Assembly: GCA_001515945.1 (NCBI GenBank)
Contig: LOER01000033.1
Location: forward strand, 124,001-188,000
Reading direction: 5' to 3'
DNA: 64,000 bases
DNA from: Desulfitibacter sp. BRH_c19
GTDB lineage: Bacteria; Bacillota; DSM-16504; Desulfitibacterales; Desulfitibacteraceae
Position numbers and translations under genes: made by a program. Shown piece after piece: positions 8,795 through 17,008 of the stretch. Under the pieces are notes generated by a model, which worked only from the letters and a program-made list of their open reading frames with translations, was not told the DNA's origin and did not search any database. How positions within the stretch are numbered: position 1 is the first letter of the stretch; every line of letters starts with the position of its first letter.

Positions 8795-9406
8795 CTAATG
8801 CTTTTGTCTAAACAAGCTCATTATTCCAAATAAGTGATATGAATTAACAATATTTAAATACTCTCGTACTTCATTAAGATCTTTTGTTAGTTCTAAAATA
8901 TTAAGTATTGTATTAATAAGATTTTCATAGATAATTACTATTACTAAATCCGATTTACTTGTACTTAAAATATTACTTTCTGCTACAGTATAATTATCTT
9001 TAATGAAACCCAAAAGAAAACCAATCAAATCTTTTTTAGCATGTTCATATTTTGTGCCTTGGTTTTTCTTGAGAAGGATTAAAATACGCTCACGATTCCC
9101 AACCATAAACTCAATAACTTCATTATTTATTAACCAAAATTGATCCAAATGTAGATTATTTTTTACTTTGAGTGCTGATATTTTATCCATTAATAGGGAT
9201 TTAAAGGTATCCAATAAATCCTCTGGCATAATGGAGTAAAAAATTTCCTCTTTACCCTTGTAATATGTATATATATTTCCTACAGAAACACCAGCAGTTT
9301 CTCCTATGTCGGATATTTTAGTACCTCTATAACCCTTTTCAGCAAATACAATTAATGCAGCGGTGTCAATTCTTTGTTTGATTTCATCCTTCTTGTACTG
9401 AACCAT
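8795..9406 (-). CDS. TetR/AcrR family transcriptional repressor
   Basis: This 203-aa protein has an N-terminal HTH of the TetR family: AALIVFAEKGYRGTKISDIG, then AGVSVGNIYTYYKGKEEIF (residues 17-60). The C-terminal ligand domain is divergent. It is the first gene of a two-gene unit with helD. A palindrome and a sigma-A promoter lie immediately upstream, so autorepression and control of helD by a small effector, such as a drug or lipid, is the natural reading. The effector is not predictable from sequence. Confidence 0.9.
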   Translation of the reverse strand: MVQYKKDEIKQRIDTAALIVFAEKGYRGTKISDIGETAGVSVGNIYTYYKGKEEIFYSIMPEDLLDTFKSLLMDKISALKVKNNLHLDQFWLINNEVIEFMVGNRERILILLKKNQGTKYEHAKKDLIGFLLGFIKDNYTVAESNILSTSKSDLVIVIIYENLINTILNILELTKDLNEVREYLNIVNSYHLFGIMSLFRQKH

Positions 9407-9420
9407 AATCCCCCCATAAA

Positions 9421-9470
9421 AATGAATATAGTATTCGTTTTTATTATATGCTTATTTTAGCATTTGTAAA
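9421..9470 (-). promoter_or_regulatory. Promoter and TetR operator of the tetR-helD operon
   Basis: On the minus strand TTTACA (9465-9470) and TATAAT (9443-9448) are separated by 16 bp, a good sigma-A promoter. A near-perfect inverted repeat, AAYGAATA-N3-TATTCRTT (9421-9439), covers the expected transcription start just downstream of the -10. This is where a TetR-type repressor would block initiation. The operator role is inferred from position and symmetry. Confidence 0.7.
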
Positions 9471-9542
9471 CACAATATACCAGCTAATAAACAGGATTCT
9501 TTATTCAGGTGGAGTTTTGACTCCATCTGAATATTAGAAACC

Positions 9543-9675
9543 GTTATCCAGGGGCTTAGTACCACTTATCTCCCACTACGCCAGTAGTTCTAGCATTGTG
9601 ATTTTTGCAATGCGTAGAAATACCAGTGCAGAGCAAGAGGCGGGGAGTCTTAGTGGTAGTTAGCCATCGGATAAA
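9543..9675. mobile_element. MITE-like inverted-repeat element
   Basis: The ends are imperfect inverted repeats of about 32 bp running from GTTATCC on the left to GGATAAA on the right. The right arm contains GGGAGTCTTAGTGGTAGTT. The interior also folds back, ending in a GCATTG/CAATGC hairpin, so the whole 133-bp unit could form one long stem. It encodes nothing. The right arm recurs, inverted, at 16608-16642. Size and form fit a non-autonomous miniature element; the family is not known to me. Confidence 0.6.
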
Positions 9676-9766
9676 GTATCCAATTCCTACTCTTAAAAAA
9701 GTTTAAACCCCAGACAAAATATAAATTGCTGTTCCCGACATTACATCAGGAGCAGTAATTCATTGA

Positions 9767-10147
9767 ATTCGACAAGGGGATCGGGGACCTGATGTCGGTA
9801 GGCTTCAGATACTTCTTAATGTTGCAGGATTTAACCCAGGACCTATAGATGGAATATATGGTCCAAGGACTCAAGCTGCAGTTTTGGCATTCCAACGTAG
9901 TGTCCGGGAAATTGAAGTTACAGGTATCGTAGATTTTGAAACATGGACGGCTTTAGGGGCTGAATGTGAACCTGGTCCTACTGTAGCGCCAGGAATAGTC
10001 AGATATACAGTAAGGCCAGGAGAGTCACTTTTTATTATAGCTGCCCGCTTCAATGTATCCGTACAAGAAATCTTGCAAGTCAATCCACAAATTACTAATC
10101 TTAATTCCATTCTTGCTGGTCAGGTTATTAATGTTCCTGTTAGATAA
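9767..10147 (+). pseudogene. Peptidoglycan-binding plus LysM domain gene lacking a normal start
   Basis: The frame 9767-10147 encodes a PG_binding_1 domain (GPDVGRLQILLNVAGFNPG, then DGIYGPRTQAAVLAFQ) followed by a LysM domain (YTVRPGESLFIIAARFNVS, then QVNPQITNLNSILAGQ). The frame begins directly after a TGA at 9764 and contains no ATG, GTG or TTG before the TTG at 9884, which lies inside the first domain. Either a rare ATT start is used (AGGAG lies about 14-18 nt upstream) or the 5' end has been lost. Intact relatives are small cell-wall or spore-coat binding proteins. I favour a 5'-truncated gene, possibly cut by the MITE-like element just upstream. Confidence 0.65.
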
Positions 10148-10198
10148 CTTCCAAAAATAATAGTTTTGTAGGTTAATGAAATATGTCTACTACAAGTG

Positions 10199-10240
10199 AA
10201 GGACCGGGAATTTTTATAAAACGCCCGGTCCTTTATTTAT
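10199..10240 (+). terminator. Rho-independent terminator after the PG-binding/LysM frame
   Basis: A perfect 10-bp stem, AAGGACCGGG pairing with CCCGGTCCTT (10199-10208 with 10224-10233), is followed by TATTTATT. It lies 50 nt after the stop codon. Confidence 0.85.
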
Positions 10241-10330
10241 TGTGTACGAAGGTTAAGTATTATTTTAGGAAAAAAATACCTTTTGATATAAACAGACCTA
10301 ATTGATCGGTTTAGCTGTTTTATGTGAAAT

Positions 10331-10413
10331 GCTGACATTCTAATTATCTTATAATAATATCTAGGCCTGCTATTGATAACAACGCAAAATGTCAATTTGT
10401 CAAGCCTGACCCC
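10331..10413 (-). repeat. Dispersed about 80-nt repeat, copy B (overlaps a GGDEF gene stop)
   Basis: This is the partner of copy A at 3543-3621. It shares an identical 28-bp end and similar flanks, including a conserved AATTATCTTATAAT block. As at copy A, the GGGGTCAGGCTTGA core provides the residues GQA and the TGA stop of the resident gene. Confidence 0.75.
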
Positions 10414-13111
10414 ATTCCAATATTTCTATTAACAGTTTTACCAAATCAGGGTCAAATTGACTCCCAGCGCAGTTTTTGAATTCATCAATGATTTCTTTTT
10501 GCGATAATGGTGCCTTGTACGGTCTTCCATTGCACATAACTTCATAAGCATCCGCAATAGCTATTATCCTTGCCAATAAAGGTATTTCTGTTTTCTTAAT
10601 TCCTCTAGGATATCCTGACCCATCCCATTTTTCGTGATGACATAAAATATCACCTGCAACATGAGCAAACTCTTCCGTTGAGCGCGTAATGCGGCATCCT
10701 ATTTCGGGGTGCTTCTTTATAATCTCCCATTCTTCTTGCGTTAAGTTACCCTTTTTCCTTAATATATCCTCAGGAATATTTATTTTTCCTATATCATGCA
10801 TACTGATTAAGAGATATAACCTAGACATCTCTGATTCAGGAAGTCCTAGTTTCTCACCAATTTTCATACCAATAAATTGCATTTGCCGTACATGACTCTC
10901 TGTTTCATGGCTTTTTTCTTCCAAAGTCTTTAAGATGGCTTTAAATAATACACTTTTTGCACTTTTACTTTCGGTGAGTTTATTCTTATACATAATGTAT
11001 TCTGCTTCTTTCAATAACTCTGGAATATCTTTCTCTCCACTATTTTTGGTTGCAACACCTAAAGCCATGGAACAGGGGATATCTTCCACATATGTTTCGT
11101 TACACTTTTTAATAATTCTTTTGCATATTGCACCTACTTGGTTTGCAGATGTCTGGGGTAGAAGGATTACAAACTCATCCCCACCCCAGCGGGCAACAAT
11201 ATCTTCTTCCCGGCAAGACTTTTTTAAAACTTCAGCACTTTTTACCAGCATTTCATCCCCCACACTATGCCCATAAGTATCGTTTACAAGCTTGAGGCCG
11301 TTTAAGTCTGCCACAATGATGCTGAATGGCAACTGTCTATCAGTATCTAACCTACGAATCTCTTCCTCAAAAAAATTGCGGTTGTATAAACCAGTAACCT
11401 GATCGTAAAATGTTAGCTGAGTTAATTCACTTTCTAACCTTCCCCTTTTAATAGCACTTGAAATAATGCCTCCAACTATCTGCAGTATTAAAACATCGTT
11501 TTCATTCCATCGGCTCTCTGAGCAAACGGCATCAACACCAATAAAGCCTGTAACCCTATCCTCTACAATAGTTGGTACACAAATAAGAGACTGTATAGAA
11601 TGCCGTTGAAACTCCTGCCTTTCTACATTTGCTTCAAAAGGTAGATCATCTGCTTTATTGATATGAACAGTTTTTTTGTTCATAATCTGCTCATACAACC
11701 ACGGTAAGGGTTCCATAGGCTGATTCTGAGTTGCATCGGTTTTAGGTTTAACGCCCTCAGAACACCATTCGTATGTATTAGACATAATCTTATTATTAGC
11801 CGAGAATTCTAAAAGATAACATCGATTGGCATACATAACATTGCCAATCACCATAAGGACATCTTCAATGTCTTTGTGAATATGATTTAGACTTTTATTT
11901 AAAAAGCTGGTAGCCAATTGAGCTGCCAATTCCTGCCTTTGGGCCTGTTCAAACAAGGCCCTTTCCGCCTGCTTGCGGTCAGTTATATCAATAATCAACC
12001 CCTCTAGTGCTTCTATTTCACCTTCTTCATTATAAACGGGAACTCCCTGCTCCCAAACCCATTTTTCTTCAAGGTTAGCTGAACGAATCCGATATTCTAC
12101 GCCAACTGGTTCACAGGAAGAAACCCCTTTTTCCCATGCTTTCCGTACTTGTTCATGATATTCTGGTAAAATTATGTCATTAAATGAAATGGACCGATTA
12201 TAGAGAAGTTCTTCCTGCTTGTATCCAGTCAGTTCATGGCATCCTTGCGATACAAATTCCATAGTCCAATTACAGTCATAATGGCATCTGTATGACATGC
12301 CTGGTATATTTGACAGTAGTACTGATTTGCTACGTTCGCTCTCCTGTAATGCCTCCTCCGCCTGTTTGCGGTCAGTTACATTCTCAAAAGATACACCAAC
12401 ACAGTTTTTCGGTAAAGGAAAAGCCTTTATGGAAAAATGAACTTGAACATTTTTATGATCACTATAATATAGATTATCTAATTCTATTGAGTTACCAGTT
12501 CGAACAACATCAGCATATTTTTTTGCAACACCCATAGCACGCAATTTTGGATAAACTTCATCTATAGTTTTGCCAAGAACATTCTCCTTCTTTAAACCAG
12601 TATGCAAACTTGCAGAAGGATTCGTAAGAATCATCCTAAGAGATCTATCATCTTCAAGATTCTCTAAATGATAAACATGTAGACCAACTTGCATATTCTC
12701 GACGATATCCTGATATTGTGTAAGTTTATCCTCCGCTAGCGTTCGCTCAGTAACATCATGAAAAACCACAGCAAAATAACCTGGCTCATCACTAAAAGAT
12801 GTAGCAGTATACCATTTATCTAGACACTCAGAATACTGCTGAAAACTAATGCTTTTACCTGTTACTGCTTCTTTACCGTAGGTAGTAATCCAGTCAAAGT
12901 TGGAATATTTGATCCCAGGTAATACGTTGGTAACTCTTTTGCCAATAATATTGACTTTTTTAAGTCCCATCATCTCTTGAAAAGCTAGATTTACATCTAA
13001 AATTACATAATCTATAGGCTGATCTTTCTTATCTAAAATAATCCTATGATAGGCAAAAGGGTTTGGAAGGCGTTCTAGCAATAAACGATATTTATCTTGA
13101 TTGAGTTTCAT
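10400..13111 (-). CDS. PAS-PAS-PAS-GAF-GGDEF-HD-GYP c-di-GMP turnover protein
   Basis: This soluble protein of about 900 aa has three PAS domains (roughly residues 10-120, 140-255 and 265-390), then GAF (400-555), GGDEF (575-725) and HD-GYP (735-900). The cyclase site is intact (RWGGDEFVILLP), with an inhibitory RxxD site (REED) five residues upstream. The HD-GYP phosphodiesterase motifs HDIGK and HHEKWDGSGYP are also intact, so both synthesis and hydrolysis of c-di-GMP are possible. No transmembrane segment is seen; sensing is cytoplasmic via PAS/GAF. I prefer the ATG at 13111, with GGAGG 7-8 nt upstream, over a TTG at 13132 that overlaps that site. The last residues (WGQA) come from the dispersed repeat. 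Confidence 0.9.
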   Translation of the reverse strand: MKLNQDKYRLLLERLPNPFAYHRIILDKKDQPIDYVILDVNLAFQEMMGLKKVNIIGKRVTNVLPGIKYSNFDWITTYGKEAVTGKSISFQQYSECLDKWYTATSFSDEPGYFAVVFHDVTERTLAEDKLTQYQDIVENMQVGLHVYHLENLEDDRSLRMILTNPSASLHTGLKKENVLGKTIDEVYPKLRAMGVAKKYADVVRTGNSIELDNLYYSDHKNVQVHFSIKAFPLPKNCVGVSFENVTDRKQAEEALQESERSKSVLLSNIPGMSYRCHYDCNWTMEFVSQGCHELTGYKQEELLYNRSISFNDIILPEYHEQVRKAWEKGVSSCEPVGVEYRIRSANLEEKWVWEQGVPVYNEEGEIEALEGLIIDITDRKQAERALFEQAQRQELAAQLATSFLNKSLNHIHKDIEDVLMVIGNVMYANRCYLLEFSANNKIMSNTYEWCSEGVKPKTDATQNQPMEPLPWLYEQIMNKKTVHINKADDLPFEANVERQEFQRHSIQSLICVPTIVEDRVTGFIGVDAVCSESRWNENDVLILQIVGGIISSAIKRGRLESELTQLTFYDQVTGLYNRNFFEEEIRRLDTDRQLPFSIIVADLNGLKLVNDTYGHSVGDEMLVKSAEVLKKSCREEDIVARWGGDEFVILLPQTSANQVGAICKRIIKKCNETYVEDIPCSMALGVATKNSGEKDIPELLKEAEYIMYKNKLTESKSAKSVLFKAILKTLEEKSHETESHVRQMQFIGMKIGEKLGLPESEMSRLYLLISMHDIGKINIPEDILRKKGNLTQEEWEIIKKHPEIGCRITRSTEEFAHVAGDILCHHEKWDGSGYPRGIKKTEIPLLARIIAIADAYEVMCNGRPYKAPLSQKEIIDEFKNCAGSQFDPDLVKLLIEILEWGQA

Positions 13112-13384
13112 ATAGTTACCTCCAAATCTCAATTGTTATCTAGTCCCTGTTAGTTTTGTCAACCAATATTCAACATTAATTGTCATAGTTCCTTTATATT
13201 TCTTTCAAAATTATCAGATATTTTCATTTTCATTGCAAGATTAAAACAAAAATCAGCGAAAAAGCTGATGTTTGTGCCAAAAACCTCACTATTAAATAAT
13301 AGCAGAGTTTTATAAATGGATATATTATCGTATGAGATACTTTTTAGTGGAATCTTAGATTTGCTGCAATTACACATTGTAAAT

Positions 13385-13695
13385 TTGTCAGGGCATTAGT
13401 GAGGATTTTAAGGCAACAAGGATGTACTGTATGGATAGGTGACAGCTCCGGTGGCGAGATAGCTGGGATAGCACCTACTGCACTAAGCATGAAGGTGGCA
13501 GGATATGAAAAAGTAGCAAAAAGAAGTGCTATAATTAAGAACTTTGATAGTGAAGGTGTTGTCCCTGTATACCCTGAAAATATGTATTGATTGTATGTGC
13601 TGTCATGAATTATGTATGCACAAAGCTATAGATTTAAAAAAGAGAATTTCTTAGCTAGTATAGCAACAAGTCTTTACCGAGGAAGAGATAAATAG
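13385..13695 (+). pseudogene. Remnant of a DUF362 / 4Fe-4S protein
   Basis: The frame from about 13387 reads ALVRILRQQGCTVWIGDSSG and then GVVPVYPENM, which matches DUF362-family proteins. After a frameshift near 13575 the next frame gives a ferredoxin-type motif, CIDCMCCHELCMHKAIDLKK. A further shift gives FLASIATSLYRGRDK and a stop at 13695. The middle of the protein is deleted and no start or ribosome binding site is present. The 63-codon ORF from 13399 is therefore part of a dead gene. Confidence 0.75.
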
Positions 13696-13724
13696 CAACG
13701 AATCCCAAAGGACAAAACACTTTA

Positions 13725-15260
13725 TTAATATATATCAGAAAATTCAATATTAATTTTGTCGATGTTCGGAGTAAATTCATTACCTGGAATTTCTTGTTTA
13801 TCTACCAGATCTGGTATTGTCTTGTCAGGAATTTCTATAATAAATTCGCTGCCCTTTCCTTGTTCGCATATAACCCTAATACTCCCATCATGCATTTCTA
13901 CCAAAGATTTTACAATAGAAAGACCAATGCCACTACCTTCCCTACTTCTTGTTGTTGTCTTATCAACCTGTACAAACATTTCAAATATCCAGTCCTTCTT
14001 TTCCATGGGTATACCTATACCCGTATCCTTGACAATAATAAGTACTTTATTCTCTTTTTCATGAAGATTCACATATATGCTACCGCCCACAGGTGTAAAC
14101 TTAACAGCATTTGAAAGTAAATTAAGCATTATTCTTTCAATTTTATCCGCATCACATGCAACTATCTTTTCTTCCACATCTGTGTCGAAAATCAATTCTA
14201 TATCTCTATCTTGAATATATTTTGCTACGCCTAAGCAAATATCCTCTACAACTCTTACTATGTCCCAATTTTTCAGATTAACAGTAAAGCATTCTGCATC
14301 CAATTTAGTTATATCTAGAAGATTATTTATAATGCGTACCAATCTGTTAGAATTCTGCTTTATCACATTCATATAGTGGTTAACTTCTTCCTTTTTACTA
14401 TTACCTGCAATGTCTTCAAGCTTAACCCTTATCATTTGTTCGGCTGAGAGTATTACATTAAGAGGTGTCCTAATCTCATGGGAAATATTAGCAAAAAAAG
14501 CTGTTCTCAATTTTTCATATTCTATAGCCTCATTTAGCTCAAGCGAACGATCCTTCAAAGCATCCTCAGTATCCTTATACATACTATTTAATTGTTCATT
14601 CATTTTCAGGATAGTTTTATTATCAAGATAGCCATTGACATATGAATTATAATTAATACTTGATACAAAAATTGCCAATGCTGTTAGTAGTGTTGAGAAA
14701 AAAATAACCTCTATCAAATAGTTCTGGTCATTTAAAGCTATTGAGGCTTTGCCGATGTAAATAACATATGGAAAAAGAAATATAAGATATCTCTCCCAAG
14801 GCGAAAGTATAACTATAGGGGCAATACAAAACATTGCAATGATATATGCAAATGGCTGCTGATTTATCAGTATATTATGATGTCCTATTACAGAACATAC
14901 AACTAAAACTACAATACAAATGTATATATGCAACAACCTTGAGAATATTTGCTTATCAAAATACTTGCCTTTTATTCTGTAGAAAATTAAAAATACCATC
15001 GGTAGTAACAGCAATAATAAATGTAGTTTTGAAAAAGGCAGAAAAACATACTTATCCAAGTTCAATACCCTAAGAACAATAGTATTCAGGATTAGTAAGC
15101 TCAATACTACTATGATCAGGATATAACCAAGGGTCTTTTCCCGATTTAAATTTATTTCCAGAAGTTCTTGGGTTAACTCCTCTTTATACTCCTTCGGGAT
15201 TAATATTGATCTTTTCATAAAAAAAGCATTTTTCAGGGATTTTGGCTGATTATTAAACAT
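13725..15260 (-). CDS. Orphan membrane sensor histidine kinase (HisKA/HATPase)
   Basis: This 511-aa protein has about six hydrophobic segments in residues 45-215, then a coiled-coil linker (residues 220-250). The H box is FFANISHEIRTPLNVILSAE (His about 261), and the C-terminal HATPase motifs are NLLSNAVKFTP, DTGIGIP and GSGIGLSIVKSL. The start ATG is preceded by AAAGGTGAT. No response regulator is adjacent. The H-box style and six-TM sensor resemble Spo0A-phosphorelay kinases of spore-forming Clostridia, but that role is only a possibility. A hydrophobic sensor without an extracellular loop suggests a membrane-linked cue. Confidence 0.88.
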   Translation of the reverse strand: MFNNQPKSLKNAFFMKRSILIPKEYKEELTQELLEINLNREKTLGYILIIVVLSLLILNTIVLRVLNLDKYVFLPFSKLHLLLLLLPMVFLIFYRIKGKYFDKQIFSRLLHIYICIVVLVVCSVIGHHNILINQQPFAYIIAMFCIAPIVILSPWERYLIFLFPYVIYIGKASIALNDQNYLIEVIFFSTLLTALAIFVSSINYNSYVNGYLDNKTILKMNEQLNSMYKDTEDALKDRSLELNEAIEYEKLRTAFFANISHEIRTPLNVILSAEQMIRVKLEDIAGNSKKEEVNHYMNVIKQNSNRLVRIINNLLDITKLDAECFTVNLKNWDIVRVVEDICLGVAKYIQDRDIELIFDTDVEEKIVACDADKIERIMLNLLSNAVKFTPVGGSIYVNLHEKENKVLIIVKDTGIGIPMEKKDWIFEMFVQVDKTTTRSREGSGIGLSIVKSLVEMHDGSIRVICEQGKGSEFIIEIPDKTIPDLVDKQEIPGNEFTPNIDKINIEFSDIY

Positions 15261-15517
15261 ATATCACCTTTTAGTATAAAAATTTGAGAATTTACCTTTC
15301 TTGCTAGTCACTATTTGGAAAACACCAGCAAGGACATTTATGTGGCATAATTCTGCAAAATATTGTAATATTCCTCTATTATTGTAGGTGATTTTAGATA
15401 TATTTTCCATATTTTTGAGTCCCGTTCAGATTATCAATGGGAGAACTTTAATAATTAAGGAAACCACCACTAATACTGAGGATCGGTATGGTTAACCAGT
15501 ATGCTATTTCTTGATTT

Positions 15518-16411
15518 TTACCCATTAATTCTTCTCTCAACAGTTAACCCTTCATTGTATTTGATGACTAAATATAGACTGTGATAGTCTTTTCCAGGAT
15601 TTACATCTATATGCAGGACTTTTACTTCTCTATCCGATAAATCAGCATCGTCAAAAAACCAGCGTTCCTGTGAAACATTGCCAGCATTTCTGGCCTCCAA
15701 GTATACTTCCTGCACTTTATAATAGCTGTCATCTGAAGCTGCCCAATGAAACATACCGCGAATATTGCCATTCTGCAATATGGTGATATCAGCATTGATT
15801 GGACTAAATATTCCATAGGTTATTTCCCACAGGTTTAGGCTAAGCACATCACTATTACGTATGCTCCCCTGTGTTTGCGAGGAAATGTAATATTCATATG
15901 ATAACTCAGGCTCATCTAGTACTTTTTCTTCTACTTGTACCGAGTGTCCGTTGGAGGCCACACTACTTTCCTGACTAAACTGGAGATTTACAATGGGCTC
16001 TTTGGGAGGATCGATGGGTAATCTAACTGTAAAATAGCCGTTTGACTTTTTATCAGCCTCAATCTCTGTAAACTCACCTATATTTCCATCTCTGTAGTTG
16101 AAGGTAATCCTGCTATCTTCTTGATAATCTCTTAGCTGCCATTTGACCCTTACTACTGCTTCGTCTTTCGATAAATCCTCAACCTGAACTTGGGCAGGTG
16201 TCCACCATCTTTCCTGCTCTCTCATATCAGCAACGATTCCCCTAATCCCTGACACTTCATTTGATACCTGCATACTGATATTACTTATCTCACTCTGCAA
16301 GTAATTGATTCGGTTTTGCATTTCTTTCATCTTTGCTGAATTTGACATGCTAAGAAAGATAATAATTGCTAGACATACAAAAATTATTCTTCTGTCTCTT
16401 TTTTCAAACAT
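15518..16411 (-). CDS. Membrane-anchored protein of unknown function
   Basis: This 297-aa protein is not recognised. Residues 8-24 form a single hydrophobic anchor (IIFVCLAIIIFLSMS). A heptad-like coiled coil follows (residues 27-66, KMKEMQNRINYLQSEISNIS), and then an extracytoplasmic, beta-rich region of about 230 residues with no known motif. It contains phrases typical of beta-sandwich domains (VRVKWQLRDY, FTVRLPIDPPKEP). It stands alone between a sensor kinase gene and the ada region. A surface structural or sensing role is conceivable, but nothing specific supports one. Confidence 0.65.
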   Translation of the reverse strand: MFEKRDRRIIFVCLAIIIFLSMSNSAKMKEMQNRINYLQSEISNISMQVSNEVSGIRGIVADMREQERWWTPAQVQVEDLSKDEAVVRVKWQLRDYQEDSRITFNYRDGNIGEFTEIEADKKSNGYFTVRLPIDPPKEPIVNLQFSQESSVASNGHSVQVEEKVLDEPELSYEYYISSQTQGSIRNSDVLSLNLWEITYGIFSPINADITILQNGNIRGMFHWAASDDSYYKVQEVYLEARNAGNVSQERWFFDDADLSDREVKVLHIDVNPGKDYHSLYLVIKYNEGLTVERRING

Positions 16412-16607
16412 TGAGCTACCCCCATTTTATGATCATAGAGCTTTATGGTTCTATAATAGTATAGACGAACAATCAAATGGAAAGTTGCATTAAAAAACTT
16501 TACAGTCATTTTAGTAGGGTGCGGCATCATCGCCTTTTAAGGCACCAGAAGCGGAACAGATGATTCAATATTATAAGTTGGAAAAGAAAATTACAGTTGG
16601 AGCACAA

Positions 16608-16642
16608 TTTATCCGATGGCTAACTACCACTAAGACTCCCAC
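16608..16642. repeat. Solo end of the MITE-like element
   Basis: This is the inverted copy of the right arm at 9642-9675 (TTTATCC, then GATGGCTAACTACCACTAAG), almost identical over 33 bp. No opposite arm is found nearby. It lies directly downstream of the truncated ogt frame, so it may mark the event that removed the ogt 3' end. Confidence 0.6.
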
Positions 16643-16646
16643 CTCT

Positions 16647-17008
16647 TTACTGTAGCTTTGGCTGAACGAGTTCACTAGCTAGCCCTATAGCTCGAGCAGC
16701 ATTTGGCACACCTATTTTTACAGCTATCTCTTTGTAAGCTACCGTCTTACCATAGGGTATTTTACAAAGACTTTCCCAAACTTGCTTCATAAAAGCCGTA
16801 CCTTCAGGTGCAAGGGGCAGAAAAAATCCTTAATTTCACCTGAAAGATAGACCTTAAGCTGCCTAGCTGCTTCCTTCAAAATAGGTGTTTCGCATATGTT
16901 GAGAACTTGTGGTAAAGGCTCATTTGCAAAATGTAAATGAGTGATTTTTCCATCTTTTTCTGCTATACCAATTTCACCAACGACAGTATCATAGTAATAA
17001 ATAGGCAC
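16647..17008 (-). pseudogene. ogt: Frameshifted and truncated O6-alkylguanine-DNA alkyltransferase
   Basis: The gene starts at the GTG at 17008, overlapping the adaA stop (TAGTG). It encodes MPIYYYDTVVGEIGIAEKDG and continues to GEIKDFF. Loss of one T in a T-run near 16827-16832 shifts the frame; the correct frame resumes as LPLAPEGTAFMKQVWESL, then IPYGKTVAYKEIA and NAARAIGLASE. It then stops at 16647 before the catalytic PCHR motif, so the active-site Cys is missing. Even if the frameshift were a sequencing error, the product would be inactive. The intact enzyme would transfer alkyl groups from O6-alkylguanine to itself. Confidence 0.8.

Noticed and set aside
10689-11276. Plus-strand frames inside the GGDEF/HD-GYP gene
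   Set aside because: They are antisense to conserved catalytic domains.
13183-13377. 64-codon minus-strand frame between the GGDEF gene and the DUF362 remnant
   Set aside because: No ribosome binding site, no recognisable motif and AT-driven composition.
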